Assembly (NCBI RefSeq): GCF_000299915.1
Contig: NZ_AMRI01000001.1
Location: forward strand, 124,001 to 188,000
DNA length: 64,000 bases
Direction: 5' to 3'
Source of the DNA: Gallaecimonas xiamenensis 3-C-1
GTDB taxonomy: Bacteria; Pseudomonadota; Gammaproteobacteria; Enterobacterales; Gallaecimonadaceae
A program made the translations under genes and the position numbers. The notes under the pieces were generated by a model. The model saw only the letters and a list, made by a program, of their open reading frames with translations, was not told where the DNA came from and searched no databases. This document shows, in pieces, positions 25,731-36,104 of the stretch (within the stretch, counting starts at the first letter, position 1; the number at the start of each line of letters is the position of its first letter).

Positions 25731-26740
25731 CAGACGCTGAGCTCGCCCCGCAGGTTTTCGGCCAGCTGTTCCCGCACTGCTTTGGGGCTGAGGTTTTGGC
25801 TGAACAGGAAATGGAGCTTGGTCAGGGCCGCTTCTACCGTCATGTCGCCCCCGGAGATGACGCCGCAGGCGGCCAGGCCGGTGCCGGTGGCATAGCCGGT
25901 CATATTGACCGCGCCTTTAAAGCACTGGCTGAGGTTGATCACCACTATGCCTTGCTCCGAGGCCTTCTCCAGGGCCGCCAGCAGCTTGGGGTTGCTGGGG
26001 GCATTGCCCACCCCGTAGCTTTGCAGGATCAGGGCCTTGACCGGCTGCTGGATAAGGTTGCTGATGATAAGGGGGTCTATGCCCGGGTAGAGGCGCACCA
26101 TGCCGATGGGTTGGGGGGTGATACGGTGGACCTTGAAATCCCCCTTTGGCTGCAGGGCCTGCTTGGCCCCCACCTTGCGAATTTGGATGCCCGCTTCCAA
26201 CAGCGGCGGGAAGTTGGGGGAGGCAAAGGCGTCAAAACCGTCGGCATGGGCCTTGGTGGCGCGGTTGCCGCGAAACAGCTGGTTGTTGAAGAACAGGCTG
26301 ACTTCGGCGATGGGGTAGTCGGCGGCCAGGTAGAGGGCGGTCAGCAGATTTTCCTGGCCGTCGGAGCGCAGCGCCGACAGGGGGATCTGCGAGCCGGTAA
26401 CGATAACCGGCTTGCCGAGGTTTTCCAGCATGAACGACAGGGCCGAGGCGGTGTAGGCCATGGTGTCGGTACCATGCAGGATCACGAAGCCGTCGTACTG
26501 GTCATAGTGCTGCTGGATGTCGTCGGCGATATGCTGCCAGTCCGCCGGGGTCATGTCGGAGCTGTCCATCAGCGGGCAGTATTCATGGATATCAAAGTCC
26601 GGCATCTCGGGGCGCTGGAAGTCCGGGTGGCTCTTGACGTGCTCCACCAGATAACCGGGCACCGGCACATAGCCTTTGGCGGATTTTTGCATGCCGATGG
26701 TACCGCCGGTGTAGGCGACGTAGATGCGCTTTTTGGCCAT
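25730..26740 (-). CDS. ansA: Type I (cytoplasmic) L-asparaginase
   Basis: Hydrolyses asparagine to aspartate and ammonia in the cytosol. 336 residues without a signal peptide. Both threonine active-site blocks are present: VAYTGGTIGM (near residues 8-17) and VILHGTDTMAYTAS (Thr91-Asp92). GSQIPLSALRSDGQENLLTA and SGGDMTVEAALTKL are further family marks. AGGAG seven bases before ATG 26740 sets the start. It lies behind sppA as in E. coli, but a terminator separates them; the EamA gene follows with overlap. Confidence 0.94.
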   Translation of the reverse strand: MAKKRIYVAYTGGTIGMQKSAKGYVPVPGYLVEHVKSHPDFQRPEMPDFDIHEYCPLMDSSDMTPADWQHIADDIQQHYDQYDGFVILHGTDTMAYTASALSFMLENLGKPVIVTGSQIPLSALRSDGQENLLTALYLAADYPIAEVSLFFNNQLFRGNRATKAHADGFDAFASPNFPPLLEAGIQIRKVGAKQALQPKGDFKVHRITPQPIGMVRLYPGIDPLIISNLIQQPVKALILQSYGVGNAPSNPKLLAALEKASEQGIVVINLSQCFKGAVNMTGYATGTGLAACGVISGGDMTVEAALTKLHFLFSQNLSPKAVREQLAENLRGELSV

Positions 26741-26776
26741 GAACTGCTCCTGTAGAACCATTGGCGCGCATTATAA

Positions 26777-26806
26777 GAAAAAACCGGGCCAGGGCCCGGT
26801 TTTTTG
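26777..26806 (-). terminator. Rho-independent terminator between sppA and ansA
   Basis: AAAAACCGGGCC-AG-GGCCCGGTTTTTT, only 37 bases before the ansA start, so ansA is read either from a promoter overlapping the hairpin or by read-through. Confidence 0.88.
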
Positions 26807-26821
26807 TGGTCTTACAAGTTG

Positions 26822-28660
26822 TTACTCGTAGCCGCAGTCGCGGCAATACAGGTACATGCCTTGGGGGTCCTGCATCTCCACCAGGGGAGCCACTTCCTTG
26901 TCCAGGGCCTTGAGCAACTGGCTGACCCAAGGGGTTTGGGATGTCTGCATACCGGCGGCCAGTTTGGCGGCGTCGCCGAACAGGGCCTGCATGAACTCCT
27001 CTTTGGGGCTCAGGGGGCGCTTGACCTGCTCTACCTTGTACTTGTCCAGGCCTGCCATCTGGGCGGCGTCATCGATAGCCACCTGGATGTCGCCCAGCTT
27101 GTCCACCAGGCCCAGTTCCTTGGCTTGGGCACCAATCCAGATACGGCCCTGGGCGATCTGGTTGACCTGTTCCTTGGTCATGTTGCGGCTCTCGGCCACC
27201 AGGTTGAGGAAGCGGTCGTAGCCGTTTTCAACGTTGGCCTGGATGATGGCCTTGAAGTTGTCGGACAAAGGCCGGGTCAGGGTCAGGCCGGCGTAGTCGG
27301 AGGTGCCGACACCGTCACTGTGCACGCCGATGGCGTCCAGGCTGTTCTCGAAGGTGGCCAGCAGCCCGAAGATGCCGATAGAACCGGTCAGGGTAGTGGG
27401 GTGGGCGACGATTTCGTCGGCACTGGCGGAGATCCAGTAGCCGCCGGACGCCGCATAGGTACCCATGGACGCCACCACTGGCTTGCCGGCCTTTTTCAGC
27501 TCCAGCAGTTCCTTGCGGATGATTTCACTGGCAAAGGCGCTGCCGCCGGGGCTGTCGACCCGCAGCACCACGGCCTTGATGTCGTCATCCAGGCGGGCCT
27601 GGCGCAGCAGGGCGGCGATGGTGTCGCCACCGGACATGTTCACCGGCGCTTCGCCGTCCACTATTTCACCCTGGGCCACTACCACGCCCACTTTCGGACC
27701 CGGTTTGGGCATCGGCAGTTTGGGATGGATGATGGACAGGTAGTCGTCAAAGCTGATGCGGCGGTAGTGATGGTCCTCGTCTTCCCCGGTCAGGGCGATA
27801 AGGGCCTGGTCCATCTCTTCGCGGGAAGCCAGCTTGTCCACCAGGCCTTCTTTGAGGGCCAGTTGGGCAAAGTCGGCACCGGCGCCTTTGAAGCGAGCCG
27901 GCAGGTTATCCAGCATGGCGTCCAGGGCACCGGGCTCGAGCTTACGCAGCTCAACAATCTTGTCCTGGTATTGCTGCCACAGGGCGCCCAGGAAGACGCG
28001 GTTGGCTTCCTTGGCCGGCTCGGACATGTCGTCGCGGATATAGGGCTCCACCGCCGACTTGAAGGTACCGACCCTAAACACATGGGTGGTGATCTTCAGC
28101 TTGTCCAGCAAGGACTTGTAGTAGATGCGGTAGCGGCCAAAACCGTCGATGGACATAAAGCCCACGTCGTTGAGGTAGATGGTGTCGGCGTAGGCGGCCA
28201 GCAGGTATTGGCCCTGGGTGTAGTAGTCACCCTTGGCGATCACCTGTTTGCCGGCGGCCTTGAAGTCGTTGATGGCGTCACCGATGGTCATCAGCTTGTC
28301 GGGACTGGTAGTCCACAGGCCATCGAGTTTGAGCACCATCAGCTTGATGCGGTTGTCGTCCTTGGCGTTCTTGATAACGTCCAGCACGTCGCTCATCTGA
28401 ATTTCGGGGGGCTCCTTGCTGCCTTGCAGCTCCTGGGCCACCGCCTCCAGAGGATCGACGGTCTTGGCCTTCTCGACCAGCACGCCGTCCAGGTTCAGCA
28501 GCAGGGCGCCGTCTTTGGGCACTTCCGGCCCTTCGCTTTCACCCAAAGAGCCGATAATGGCGATCACGATGAAGAGCACCAACAAGCTCATCACCAGGCG
28601 GCGAAGGCCATTCAGGGCCTTCCACATGATGGAAAAAACCTTTTTTAACATCGTCAGCAT
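26822..28660 (-). CDS. sppA: Signal peptide peptidase SppA (protease IV), long form
   Basis: Inner-membrane serine protease that digests cleaved signal peptides at the periplasmic face. 612 residues, the double-domain 67 kDa form. One N-terminal membrane anchor (about 21-39, LRRLVMSLLVLFIVIAI) is followed by two S49 domains. The catalytic lysine is in RVGTFKSAVEPY (about 201) and the serine in GTYAASGGYW (about 405), matching the E. coli pair. ATG 28660 is chosen over an upstream TTG; AAGGA stands about 13 bases before it, slightly far, so the exact start is uncertain. Confidence 0.93.
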   Translation of the reverse strand: MLTMLKKVFSIMWKALNGLRRLVMSLLVLFIVIAIIGSLGESEGPEVPKDGALLLNLDGVLVEKAKTVDPLEAVAQELQGSKEPPEIQMSDVLDVIKNAKDDNRIKLMVLKLDGLWTTSPDKLMTIGDAINDFKAAGKQVIAKGDYYTQGQYLLAAYADTIYLNDVGFMSIDGFGRYRIYYKSLLDKLKITTHVFRVGTFKSAVEPYIRDDMSEPAKEANRVFLGALWQQYQDKIVELRKLEPGALDAMLDNLPARFKGAGADFAQLALKEGLVDKLASREEMDQALIALTGEDEDHHYRRISFDDYLSIIHPKLPMPKPGPKVGVVVAQGEIVDGEAPVNMSGGDTIAALLRQARLDDDIKAVVLRVDSPGGSAFASEIIRKELLELKKAGKPVVASMGTYAASGGYWISASADEIVAHPTTLTGSIGIFGLLATFENSLDAIGVHSDGVGTSDYAGLTLTRPLSDNFKAIIQANVENGYDRFLNLVAESRNMTKEQVNQIAQGRIWIGAQAKELGLVDKLGDIQVAIDDAAQMAGLDKYKVEQVKRPLSPKEEFMQALFGDAAKLAAGMQTSQTPWVSQLLKALDKEVAPLVEMQDPQGMYLYCRDCGYE

Positions 28661-28693
28661 AGGGGTCTGTGCTTCCTTGATCTTCAATGTCTT

Positions 28694-28724
28694 TTGGCAT
28701 GCTATGGCATGCTATGGCATAGCG
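28694..28724. repeat. Tandem 10-base repeat between sppA and fadH
   Basis: GGCATGCTAT occurs twice in a row and a third time degraded (GGCATAGC). Each unit contains the palindrome GCATGC. It sits in the divergent promoter region. Confidence 0.75.
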
Positions 28725-28765
28725 GGGCCGATGCGAAGCCGAATTTGTAACGGTTTGTTGATTCC

Positions 28766-28782
28766 AACTCATCGGATGAGTA
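28766..28782. promoter_or_regulatory. Putative FadR operator upstream of fadH
   Basis: The palindrome ACTCATC-G-GATGAGT (28767-28781), preceded by A and followed by A, fits the FadR consensus as I recall it (A-C-T-S-R-T-C-S-G-A-Y-S-W-G-T type). It lies 34 bases before fadH, a fatty-acid degradation gene commonly in the FadR regulon. Confidence 0.55.
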
Positions 28783-28812
28783 GGCTTGCCAAAAAAGAAA
28801 AGGAACACTTGA

Positions 28813-30843
<2,031 letters not shown>

Positions 30844-30844
30844 G

Positions 30845-30876
30845 AAAAAAAGAGGCCAGGATAACCTGGCCTCTTT
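30845..30876. terminator. Bidirectional terminator between fadH and fur
   Basis: AAAAGAGGCCAGG-ATAA-CCTGGCCTCTTTT, directly after fadH and abutting the fur stop. Confidence 0.93.
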
Positions 30877-31320
30877 TCAGTCTTCACCGCGACGGCGTTT
30901 GTCGCATGAGACGGTGTCTTCACACTCGCCGTAGAGGTAGAGACTGTGGTGCGTCAGTTTGATGTGGTTGGTTTTAGCCACTGCTTTCTGGCGCTGTTCA
31001 ATGACCTCATCCATAAACTCCACCACCAAGCCGCACTTTAGGCAGACCAGATGGTCGTGGTGGTGTTTTTGGGAGAGTTCGAAGACGGATTTGCCGCCTT
31101 CAAAGTGATGGCGGGTAACGATACCGGCGTCATCGAACTGGTTCAGTACCCGGTAGACGGTGGCCAGGCCGATCTCTTCGCCCAGCTCAATGAGCTTTTT
31201 GTAGAGATCTTCGGCACTGATGTGCTGGAAGTCGGGCTGTTGCAGCAATTCAAGGATCTTGACCCTGGGCAGGGTGACCTTGAGGCCAGCGTCGCGCAGC
31301 GCTTGATTCTCGTCCGCCAT
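30877..31320 (-). CDS. fur: Ferric uptake regulator Fur
   Basis: Fe(II)-dependent repressor of iron acquisition genes. 147 residues. The winged helix has LPRVKILELLQQPDFQHISA and GLATVYRVLNQF; the metal and dimerisation part has QKHHHDHLVCLKCG with the CxxC zinc pair, and a second pair CEDTVSC near the C-terminus. Genes downstream on the same strand are separated by the terminator shared with fadH. The neighbourhood with fldA, ybfE, ybfF, seqA and pgm is the known gammaproteobacterial one, here with a DUF4442 gene between fur and fldA. Confidence 0.96.
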   Translation of the reverse strand: MADENQALRDAGLKVTLPRVKILELLQQPDFQHISAEDLYKKLIELGEEIGLATVYRVLNQFDDAGIVTRHHFEGGKSVFELSQKHHHDHLVCLKCGLVVEFMDEVIEQRQKAVAKTNHIKLTHHSLYLYGECEDTVSCDKRRRGED

Positions 31321-31445
31321 GAATGGTCCTGTTCGTGTTTTGGGCGGGATAGCCCGCGTTGGTTATCAGGAGAAAGGTACCCAAGTGGGCCGGCCTTTAC
31401 CAGTGGCATGATACCAGTATTTGTTCGATTTTATCGATTAGGTGA

Positions 31446-31928
31446 ATGATGAAAGCATGGTTGTTTAAAAAAGGTACGCGGATCCGGCATCTGCTGAATT
31501 TCTGGCCGCCTTTTCTGTTTACGGGGATCCGTATCGTTGAATTGTCTGAAGATTTTCGCCGTTGCCGGGTGGAGCTGAAAAACCGGCCCTGGACCAAAAA
31601 TGCCAACGGTACCCAGTTCGGCGGCAGCCTCTTTGCCATGACAGACCCCATCTATGCGTTGATGCTGATGGGGATACTGGGCAAGCGCTACCATGTCTGG
31701 GACAGGGCCGCCAAAATCCATTTTGAGAAGCCCGGTGTAGGTAAAGTCTACGCCGAATTCCAGGTGACAGAGCAGATGCTGGCCGAGATTGAAGGGGCGA
31801 CGGTGGCCGGGGAGAAGCACCTGCCGCAGATCGTCACCGACGTCAAAGACGGCAAAGGGGACCTGGTGGCCAAAATAGAGCGAACCCTCTATATCCGCCT
31901 CAAGCGCCGCTACCGCCCCGGCGTCTGA
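31446..31928 (+). CDS. DUF4442 hotdog-fold protein (possible thioesterase)
   Basis: A 160-residue protein. The hotdog core is recognisable from the block NANGTQFGGSLFAMTDPIY, the long central helix region of PaaI/YiiD-like acyl-CoA thioesterases; here it is the DUF4442 type with basic ends. No catalytic Asp/Glu in the classical position can be assigned with confidence. Two adjacent ATG codons (31446, 31449) follow AGGTGA; I use the first. It is divergent from fur and converges on fldA with a shared terminator. Its substrate is not known. Confidence 0.82.
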   Translation: MMKAWLFKKGTRIRHLLNFWPPFLFTGIRIVELSEDFRRCRVELKNRPWTKNANGTQFGGSLFAMTDPIYALMLMGILGKRYHVWDRAAKIHFEKPGVGKVYAEFQVTEQMLAEIEGATVAGEKHLPQIVTDVKDGKGDLVAKIERTLYIRLKRRYRPGV

Positions 31929-31959
31929 AAAAAAGCCCCTCAATCGAGGGGCTTTTTTT
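31928..31959. terminator. Bidirectional terminator between the DUF4442 gene and fldA
   Basis: AAAAAAAGCCCCT-CAATCG-AGGGGCTTTTTTT. Confidence 0.92.
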
Positions 31960-32485
31960 AGTCTTCCAGTTCGGCCAGGCACATCTCTTCGTATACCTGC
32001 TTGACCCACTTCTCCACCCGCTCGGCGGTGAGTTCGGGCTGGCGATCTTCGTCGATGCCCAGGCCAATAAAGTGGTTGTCGTCGGCCATGGCCTTGGAGG
32101 CCACATAGGTGTAACCCTCGGTGGACCAATGGCCGATGATGGTGGCGCCTTTGGCTTCGATGATGTCGCGCAGGGTGCCCATGGCGTCGAGGAAGTACTC
32201 GGCGTAGTCCTCCTGGTCGCCGCAGCCGAAGATGGCTACCAGCTTGTCGGAGAAGTCGATTTCTTCGAGGGTGGGGAAGAAATCGTCCCAGTCGCACTGG
32301 GATTCACCGTAGTACCAGGTGGGAATGCCGAGCAGCAGCAGGCTGAAGCCCTCGATGTCTTCCTTGCTGGACTTGGCGATGTCGTGGACTTCCACCAGGT
32401 GCTTGCCCAGCTGCTTCTGGATCATTTTGGCGACGGCTTCGGTGTTACCGGTATCGCTGCCGAAGAAGAGACCTACAGATGCCAT
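31958..32485 (-). CDS. fldA: Flavodoxin I
   Basis: FMN electron carrier of 175 residues serving biosynthetic reductases (e.g. IspG/IspH, radical-SAM activation). The phosphate loop FFGSDTGNTEAVAK is at the N-terminus, the aromatic FMN loops are GIPTWYYGESQCDW and FGCGDQEDYAEYF, and the insertion before the last helix marks a long-chain flavodoxin. ATG 32485 has GAGAGGA upstream; it begins five bases after the ybfE stop, so it is cotranscribed with ybfE and the DUF2788 gene. Confidence 0.96.
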   Translation of the reverse strand: MASVGLFFGSDTGNTEAVAKMIQKQLGKHLVEVHDIAKSSKEDIEGFSLLLLGIPTWYYGESQCDWDDFFPTLEEIDFSDKLVAIFGCGDQEDYAEYFLDAMGTLRDIIEAKGATIIGHWSTEGYTYVASKAMADDNHFIGLGIDEDRQPELTAERVEKWVKQVYEEMCLAELED

Positions 32486-32490
32486 TCGAC

Positions 32491-32790
32491 TCAATTCCTC
32501 TCGGTGTTGGCGGCATCGAGCTCCTCGACGCCGGCTTTCAATATGTTTTCTATCAATTCGCTACGGCTGATGCTTTGCGCTTTGGCCAGATCGTTGAGGG
32601 TATCAAAGAGGGCGGATTCGACTTTCAGTTCCACCCTTTTCAGCCCTTTTTGTTTGTCTCTTTTGATCTGGTTCCGTTTGTTGACCTTCAGTTGTACCTG
32701 GCGCGGGAGGGGATTGGTTTTTGGACGCCCCCGGCGTTTTTCCTCGGCAAACAGGTCAATGGTTATCCTGTCCGAACTCTCTTTGGCCAT
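32491..32790 (-). CDS. ybfE: YbfE family protein (LexA-regulated in E. coli)
   Basis: A 99-residue basic protein. RRGRPKTNPLPRQVQLKVN, then KRNQIKRDK and GLKRVELKVESALFDTLN, match E. coli YbfE. The C-terminal SISRSELIENIL has the ribbon-helix-helix look, so it may bind DNA. In E. coli it is reported as LexA-controlled; I see no CTGT-N8-ACAG box upstream here. Its ATG overlaps the DUF2788 stop (TAATG), and fldA follows after five bases, so all three are one operon. Confidence 0.9.
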   Translation of the reverse strand: MAKESSDRITIDLFAEEKRRGRPKTNPLPRQVQLKVNKRNQIKRDKQKGLKRVELKVESALFDTLNDLAKAQSISRSELIENILKAGVEELDAANTERN

Positions 32791-33011
32791 TAACCGATAC
32801 CTGAACTTTCCCAGATGAGTCTAATCACTTCTTTGGAGATAAACCCCGCACACCCCAGAAAGAGCACCAGCCAGACGATATAGCGGCCGAACTTAGGTAC
32901 GTTTCCCCTTTTCAGCACATCCTGGATGGCCAGGCCTATCAATACGAAGATGGCCAGAAAAAACAGGTTGAGGCCTATCGCCTCTAGGGTTTCATAGTGC
33001 TCTGCCAGCAT
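32790..33011 (-). CDS. DUF2788 family small membrane protein
   Basis: A 73-residue inner-membrane protein with two predicted helices (about 11-32 and 43-64) and a short basic loop GNVPKFGRY between them. The length and pattern fit DUF2788, which has no known function. First gene of the operon with ybfE and fldA; a clear promoter lies 33 bases upstream. Confidence 0.78.
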   Translation of the reverse strand: MLAEHYETLEAIGLNLFFLAIFVLIGLAIQDVLKRGNVPKFGRYIVWLVLFLGCAGFISKEVIRLIWESSGIG

Positions 33012-33043
33012 GGACTGCCGTTACCCTTCACAAGAACCGCCGG

Positions 33044-33072
33044 ATTATACCCAAGGCGACCGGTCAGCTCAA
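33044..33072 (-). promoter_or_regulatory. Promoter of the DUF2788-ybfE-fldA operon
   Basis: On the minus strand TTGAGC (33072-33067), 17 bases, TATAAT (33049-33044): a near-consensus sigma-70 promoter. The -35 box lies within the 3' end of ybfF. Confidence 0.75.
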
Positions 33073-33819
33073 AAAGTCCCTGACCAACTTATTGAACACG
33101 GCCGGTTTCTCGGCGTGCAGCCAGTGCCCGGTGCCGCTGATGACCTTGAGTTTGGCCCCAGGAAAGCGTTCCTGCACGGCGCCGCTGTGGGCCTCGGTCA
33201 GGTAAGGGGAGTCGCCGCCCTTGATAAAGAGGGTAGGGCCGCTAAAGGGCTGGCCTTCGGGGGCCTTGAGCACCTCGTCATAACGGGACACCAGCACCGG
33301 CACGTTAAGGCGCCAGTAAAAGCCCTGTTCGCCCTTTTGCAGGTTCTTGAGGATAAAAAGCCGCACCCCGGGCTCGCTGATATAGGGGCTGACCGCCTCT
33401 TCCACTTCTTTGCGGCTGTTGTAGCCGGCCGGGTCGACGTGGGTCAGGGCCTCAAAGACGTTGTCGTGGTGGCGGTGCTGGTAGGTGACAGGGGCTATGT
33501 CGGCCAGTACCAGGCGCGCCACCCGCTCGGGGTGACTCAGGGCCACCTGCATCACCACCTTGCCCCCCAGGGAGTGGCCCACCAGGTGCGCCTTGGCAAT
33601 GCCCAGGGCGTCCATCAGGCTGATGATGTCTTCGCTCATGGCGTTGAGGCTCATGTCGTCGCTGTGAAAGGACTTGCCGTGGTTACGCAAGTCCACAGTG
33701 GTGACGGTAAAGGCATCTTCCAGGGCCCGGGCCAAATTGCCGAGGTTGTCCAAGGACCCGAACAGGCCATGGACCAGAATAACGTCGGGGCCCTGGCCCC
33801 TTTGCTGATAATTGAGCAT
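33064..33819 (-). CDS. ybfF: Alpha/beta hydrolase YbfF (esterase)
   Basis: A 251-residue hydrolase. HGLFGSLDNLGNLAR forms the oxyanion region and GHSLGGKV the nucleophile elbow; the catalytic His lies in SGTGHWLHAEKP near the C-terminus. E. coli YbfF hydrolyses acyl-CoA and short esters. AGGAGG seven bases before ATG 33819 fixes the start; the longer open frame upstream runs into the seqA region and is not coding. It is divergent from seqA. Confidence 0.92.
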   Translation of the reverse strand: MLNYQQRGQGPDVILVHGLFGSLDNLGNLARALEDAFTVTTVDLRNHGKSFHSDDMSLNAMSEDIISLMDALGIAKAHLVGHSLGGKVVMQVALSHPERVARLVLADIAPVTYQHRHHDNVFEALTHVDPAGYNSRKEVEEAVSPYISEPGVRLFILKNLQKGEQGFYWRLNVPVLVSRYDEVLKAPEGQPFSGPTLFIKGGDSPYLTEAHSGAVQERFPGAKLKVISGTGHWLHAEKPAVFNKLVRDFLS

Positions 33820-33889
33820 CTGCTGCCTCCTACAAGGGGCTGCTATTGTGCAAAGGTCGAGGCGGGCATGCAAATGGCGGCTGCCTATG

Positions 33890-33895
33890 TATAAT
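33890..33895 (+). promoter_or_regulatory. -10 box of the seqA-pgm promoter
   Basis: TATAAT at 33890-33895, 34 bases before the seqA start. No good -35 box at the usual spacing. Confidence 0.5.
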
Positions 33896-33929
33896 CGCCA
33901 AAGACATGAACAAGACCTTGAGATAAGGC

Positions 33930-34436
33930 ATGAAAACCATCGAAGTCGATGACGAGCTGTATCACTACATCGCATCCAATACCCAGAACATCGGCGAAAG
34001 CGCCTCCGAGATCCTGCGCCGCCTGCTGGGCTTCGCCCCCCTGGAAAAGCCGCAAGAAAAGCTTCAGGACAAGCCCCAGGTCGCCAGCACTGCCGCCGTT
34101 GCGGCTGCTCCTGCTGCCCCAGCCGCCAAACCGCAGATGGAAGCCAACAGCGCCGTCGGCCGCTTTATCGGCGCCCTGACCGAGCTTTACCAGCGCCATG
34201 GTGACGCCTTTGGGGTGGTGCTCAATATCCGGGGCCGCGACCGCCTCTACTTTGCCACCAGCAGCGAAGAGCTGAACCAGGCTGGCAAGTCCACCAATCC
34301 CAAGGCCATCAGCGGTAGCCCATACTGGGTAGTGACCAACAACAACACCGAGAAAAAACGCACTATCGTGGCGCAAGTCATGGCGGAGTTAGGTTACGAC
34401 GAGGAAGCTGTCAAAGCCTTTGCCGACAAGATCTAG
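33930..34436 (+). CDS. seqA: Negative modulator of replication initiation SeqA
   Basis: Binds hemimethylated GATC sites, sequesters oriC and organises new DNA behind forks. 168 residues. The N-terminal oligomerisation region MKTIEVDDELYHYIAS, then IGESASEILRRLLGF, is followed by an Ala/Pro-rich linker (about 50-72) and the DNA-binding domain from VGRFIGALTELYQ to NNNTEKKRTIVAQVM. Its presence implies Dam methylation in this organism. pgm starts nine bases after the stop, as in E. coli. Confidence 0.96.
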   Translation: MKTIEVDDELYHYIASNTQNIGESASEILRRLLGFAPLEKPQEKLQDKPQVASTAAVAAAPAAPAAKPQMEANSAVGRFIGALTELYQRHGDAFGVVLNIRGRDRLYFATSSEELNQAGKSTNPKAISGSPYWVVTNNNTEKKRTIVAQVMAELGYDEEAVKAFADKI

Positions 34437-34445
34437 GGAGAGCAG

Positions 34446-36077
34446 ATGTCACTACACCCCAACGCGGGCAAGATGCCGGCGGCCCAAAGCCTGATTGACC
34501 CAAGCGAACTGGTCACCGCCTTTTTCACCTTGCAGCCCGATATTACGGTACCGGCCCAACGGGTCAGTTTCGGTACCTCCGGCCACCGGGGCTCTAGCCT
34601 CAACAAGGCCTTTAACGAGGCCCACTTGCTGGCAGTGGCCCAGGCGGTGGCCGATCACCGTAAAGAGCAGGGCATCAGCGGCCCTTTGTACCTGGGCTTT
34701 GATTCCCACGCCCTCTCTTACCCGGCCTTTGCCACCGTGCTTAGGGTATTGATCGCCAACGCCGTTACCGTGCGTTTTGAAGACCGCCAGCTGACCCCGA
34801 CCCCGGCGGTGTCCCACGCCATTTTGGCCCACCAGGGCAATGCCGACGGCCTGATCTTGACCCCTTCCCACAATCCCCCGGAAGACGGCGGCATCAAGTA
34901 CAACCCCCCAGATGGCGGCCCGGCCGACACCAATGTCACCAAGGTGATCCAGTCCAGGGCCAACGCCTACCTCGAAGCCCACCTCGAAGGGGTGCAAACC
35001 CTGAGCTTCGAGCGGGCCATGGCCAGCCCCCATGCCGAACGCTTCGACTTCATGGCCGATTACGTGCATCGCCTCGGGGAAGTGGTAGACATGGAGGCCA
35101 TCAAGCGGGCCGGCCTGCGCCTGGGGGTACACCCCATGGGCGGCGCCGCTATCGACTACTGGCACGCCATTGCCCAGCATTGGGATCTGAACATCAGCCT
35201 GGTGGAAGACCGGGTCGACAGCCGCTTTGGCTTTATCCCCTGCGATCATGACGGCAAGATCCGCATGGACTGCTCCAGCCCCCATGCCATGGCCAGCCTG
35301 ATTGCCGTCAAGGACAAGTTCGACCTGGCCCTGGGCAACGACACCGACGGCGATCGCCACGGCATCGTCACCCCGGACGCCGGGCTCCTTAACTGCAACC
35401 GCTACCTGGCGGTGGTGGTGGACTACCTGATAAAGCACAGGCCGCACCTGCCCCAGACCCTGGGAGTGGGCACCACCGTGGTGACCAGCGCCCAGGTCGG
35501 CCGGGTAGCCCGCGCCGCCGGCCGGCCCTTTATGGAAACCCCGGTCGGGGTCAAATGGTTTGTCGAAGGCCTCTTTGGCGGCCAGCTGATTTTCGGCGGT
35601 GAAGAGTCCGCCGGCGGCACCTTCGTCACCCAGGACGGCAAGCCCTGGAGCACCGACAAGGACGGCATCATCATGTGTCTGCTGGCCGCCGAGATACAGG
35701 CGGTTACCGGCAAGAGTCCCAGCCAGTACTACCAGGACGTGATTGAAGCCCAGTTTGGTGCCACCTGGTACCAGCGTATCGACGCCCCCATCACCGACGC
35801 CCTCAAGGCCGGCTTTGCCCGCCTCGACAGTGCCGTGGCCCAAGGGGCGGTGCTGGCCGGTGAACCGGTAGCCGACGCCTTTACCCGGGCGCCGGGCAAC
35901 GACGCGGCCATTGGCGGCCTGAAGGTGGTGATCGAAAGTGGCTGGTTTGCCGCCCGTCCGTCCGGGACCGAGCCCATCTACAAGATCTACGCCGAGAGCT
36001 TTAAAAGCCAGGCGCACCTGGATGCCATCATTAAGGATGCACAAGCGCTATTGGCCGACTGGCTGGCCAAGGCGTGA
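34446..36077 (+). CDS. pgm: Phosphoglucomutase (alpha-D-glucose phosphate-specific)
   Basis: Interconverts glucose 1-phosphate and glucose 6-phosphate for glycogen, trehalose and envelope sugars. 543 residues. Seen: SFGTSGHRGSS near the N-terminus; the phosphoserine loop TPSHNPPEDGG (Ser141); the metal loop GNDTDGDRHG; sugar-binding GGEESAGG; and the phosphate loop ARPSGTEPIYKIY at the C-terminus. GGGAGAG precedes the ATG. It is cotranscribed with seqA. Confidence 0.96.
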   Translation: MSLHPNAGKMPAAQSLIDPSELVTAFFTLQPDITVPAQRVSFGTSGHRGSSLNKAFNEAHLLAVAQAVADHRKEQGISGPLYLGFDSHALSYPAFATVLRVLIANAVTVRFEDRQLTPTPAVSHAILAHQGNADGLILTPSHNPPEDGGIKYNPPDGGPADTNVTKVIQSRANAYLEAHLEGVQTLSFERAMASPHAERFDFMADYVHRLGEVVDMEAIKRAGLRLGVHPMGGAAIDYWHAIAQHWDLNISLVEDRVDSRFGFIPCDHDGKIRMDCSSPHAMASLIAVKDKFDLALGNDTDGDRHGIVTPDAGLLNCNRYLAVVVDYLIKHRPHLPQTLGVGTTVVTSAQVGRVARAAGRPFMETPVGVKWFVEGLFGGQLIFGGEESAGGTFVTQDGKPWSTDKDGIIMCLLAAEIQAVTGKSPSQYYQDVIEAQFGATWYQRIDAPITDALKAGFARLDSAVAQGAVLAGEPVADAFTRAPGNDAAIGGLKVVIESGWFAARPSGTEPIYKIYAESFKSQAHLDAIIKDAQALLADWLAKA

Positions 36078-36104
36078 TAAAAACGTGCCAATAAAGCCTG
36101 TAAT

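Noticed and set aside
28694-28724. Tandem repeats as a CRISPR-like array
   Set aside because: The units are 10 bases with no spacers and no cas gene in the window.
31425-31437. TCGAT-TTT-ATCGA as a Fur box before fur
   Set aside because: It does not match the GATAATGATAATCATTATC pattern; too short to claim.
32790-33072. LexA box before the ybfE operon
   Set aside because: No CTGT-N8-ACAG or close variant was found in the spacer.
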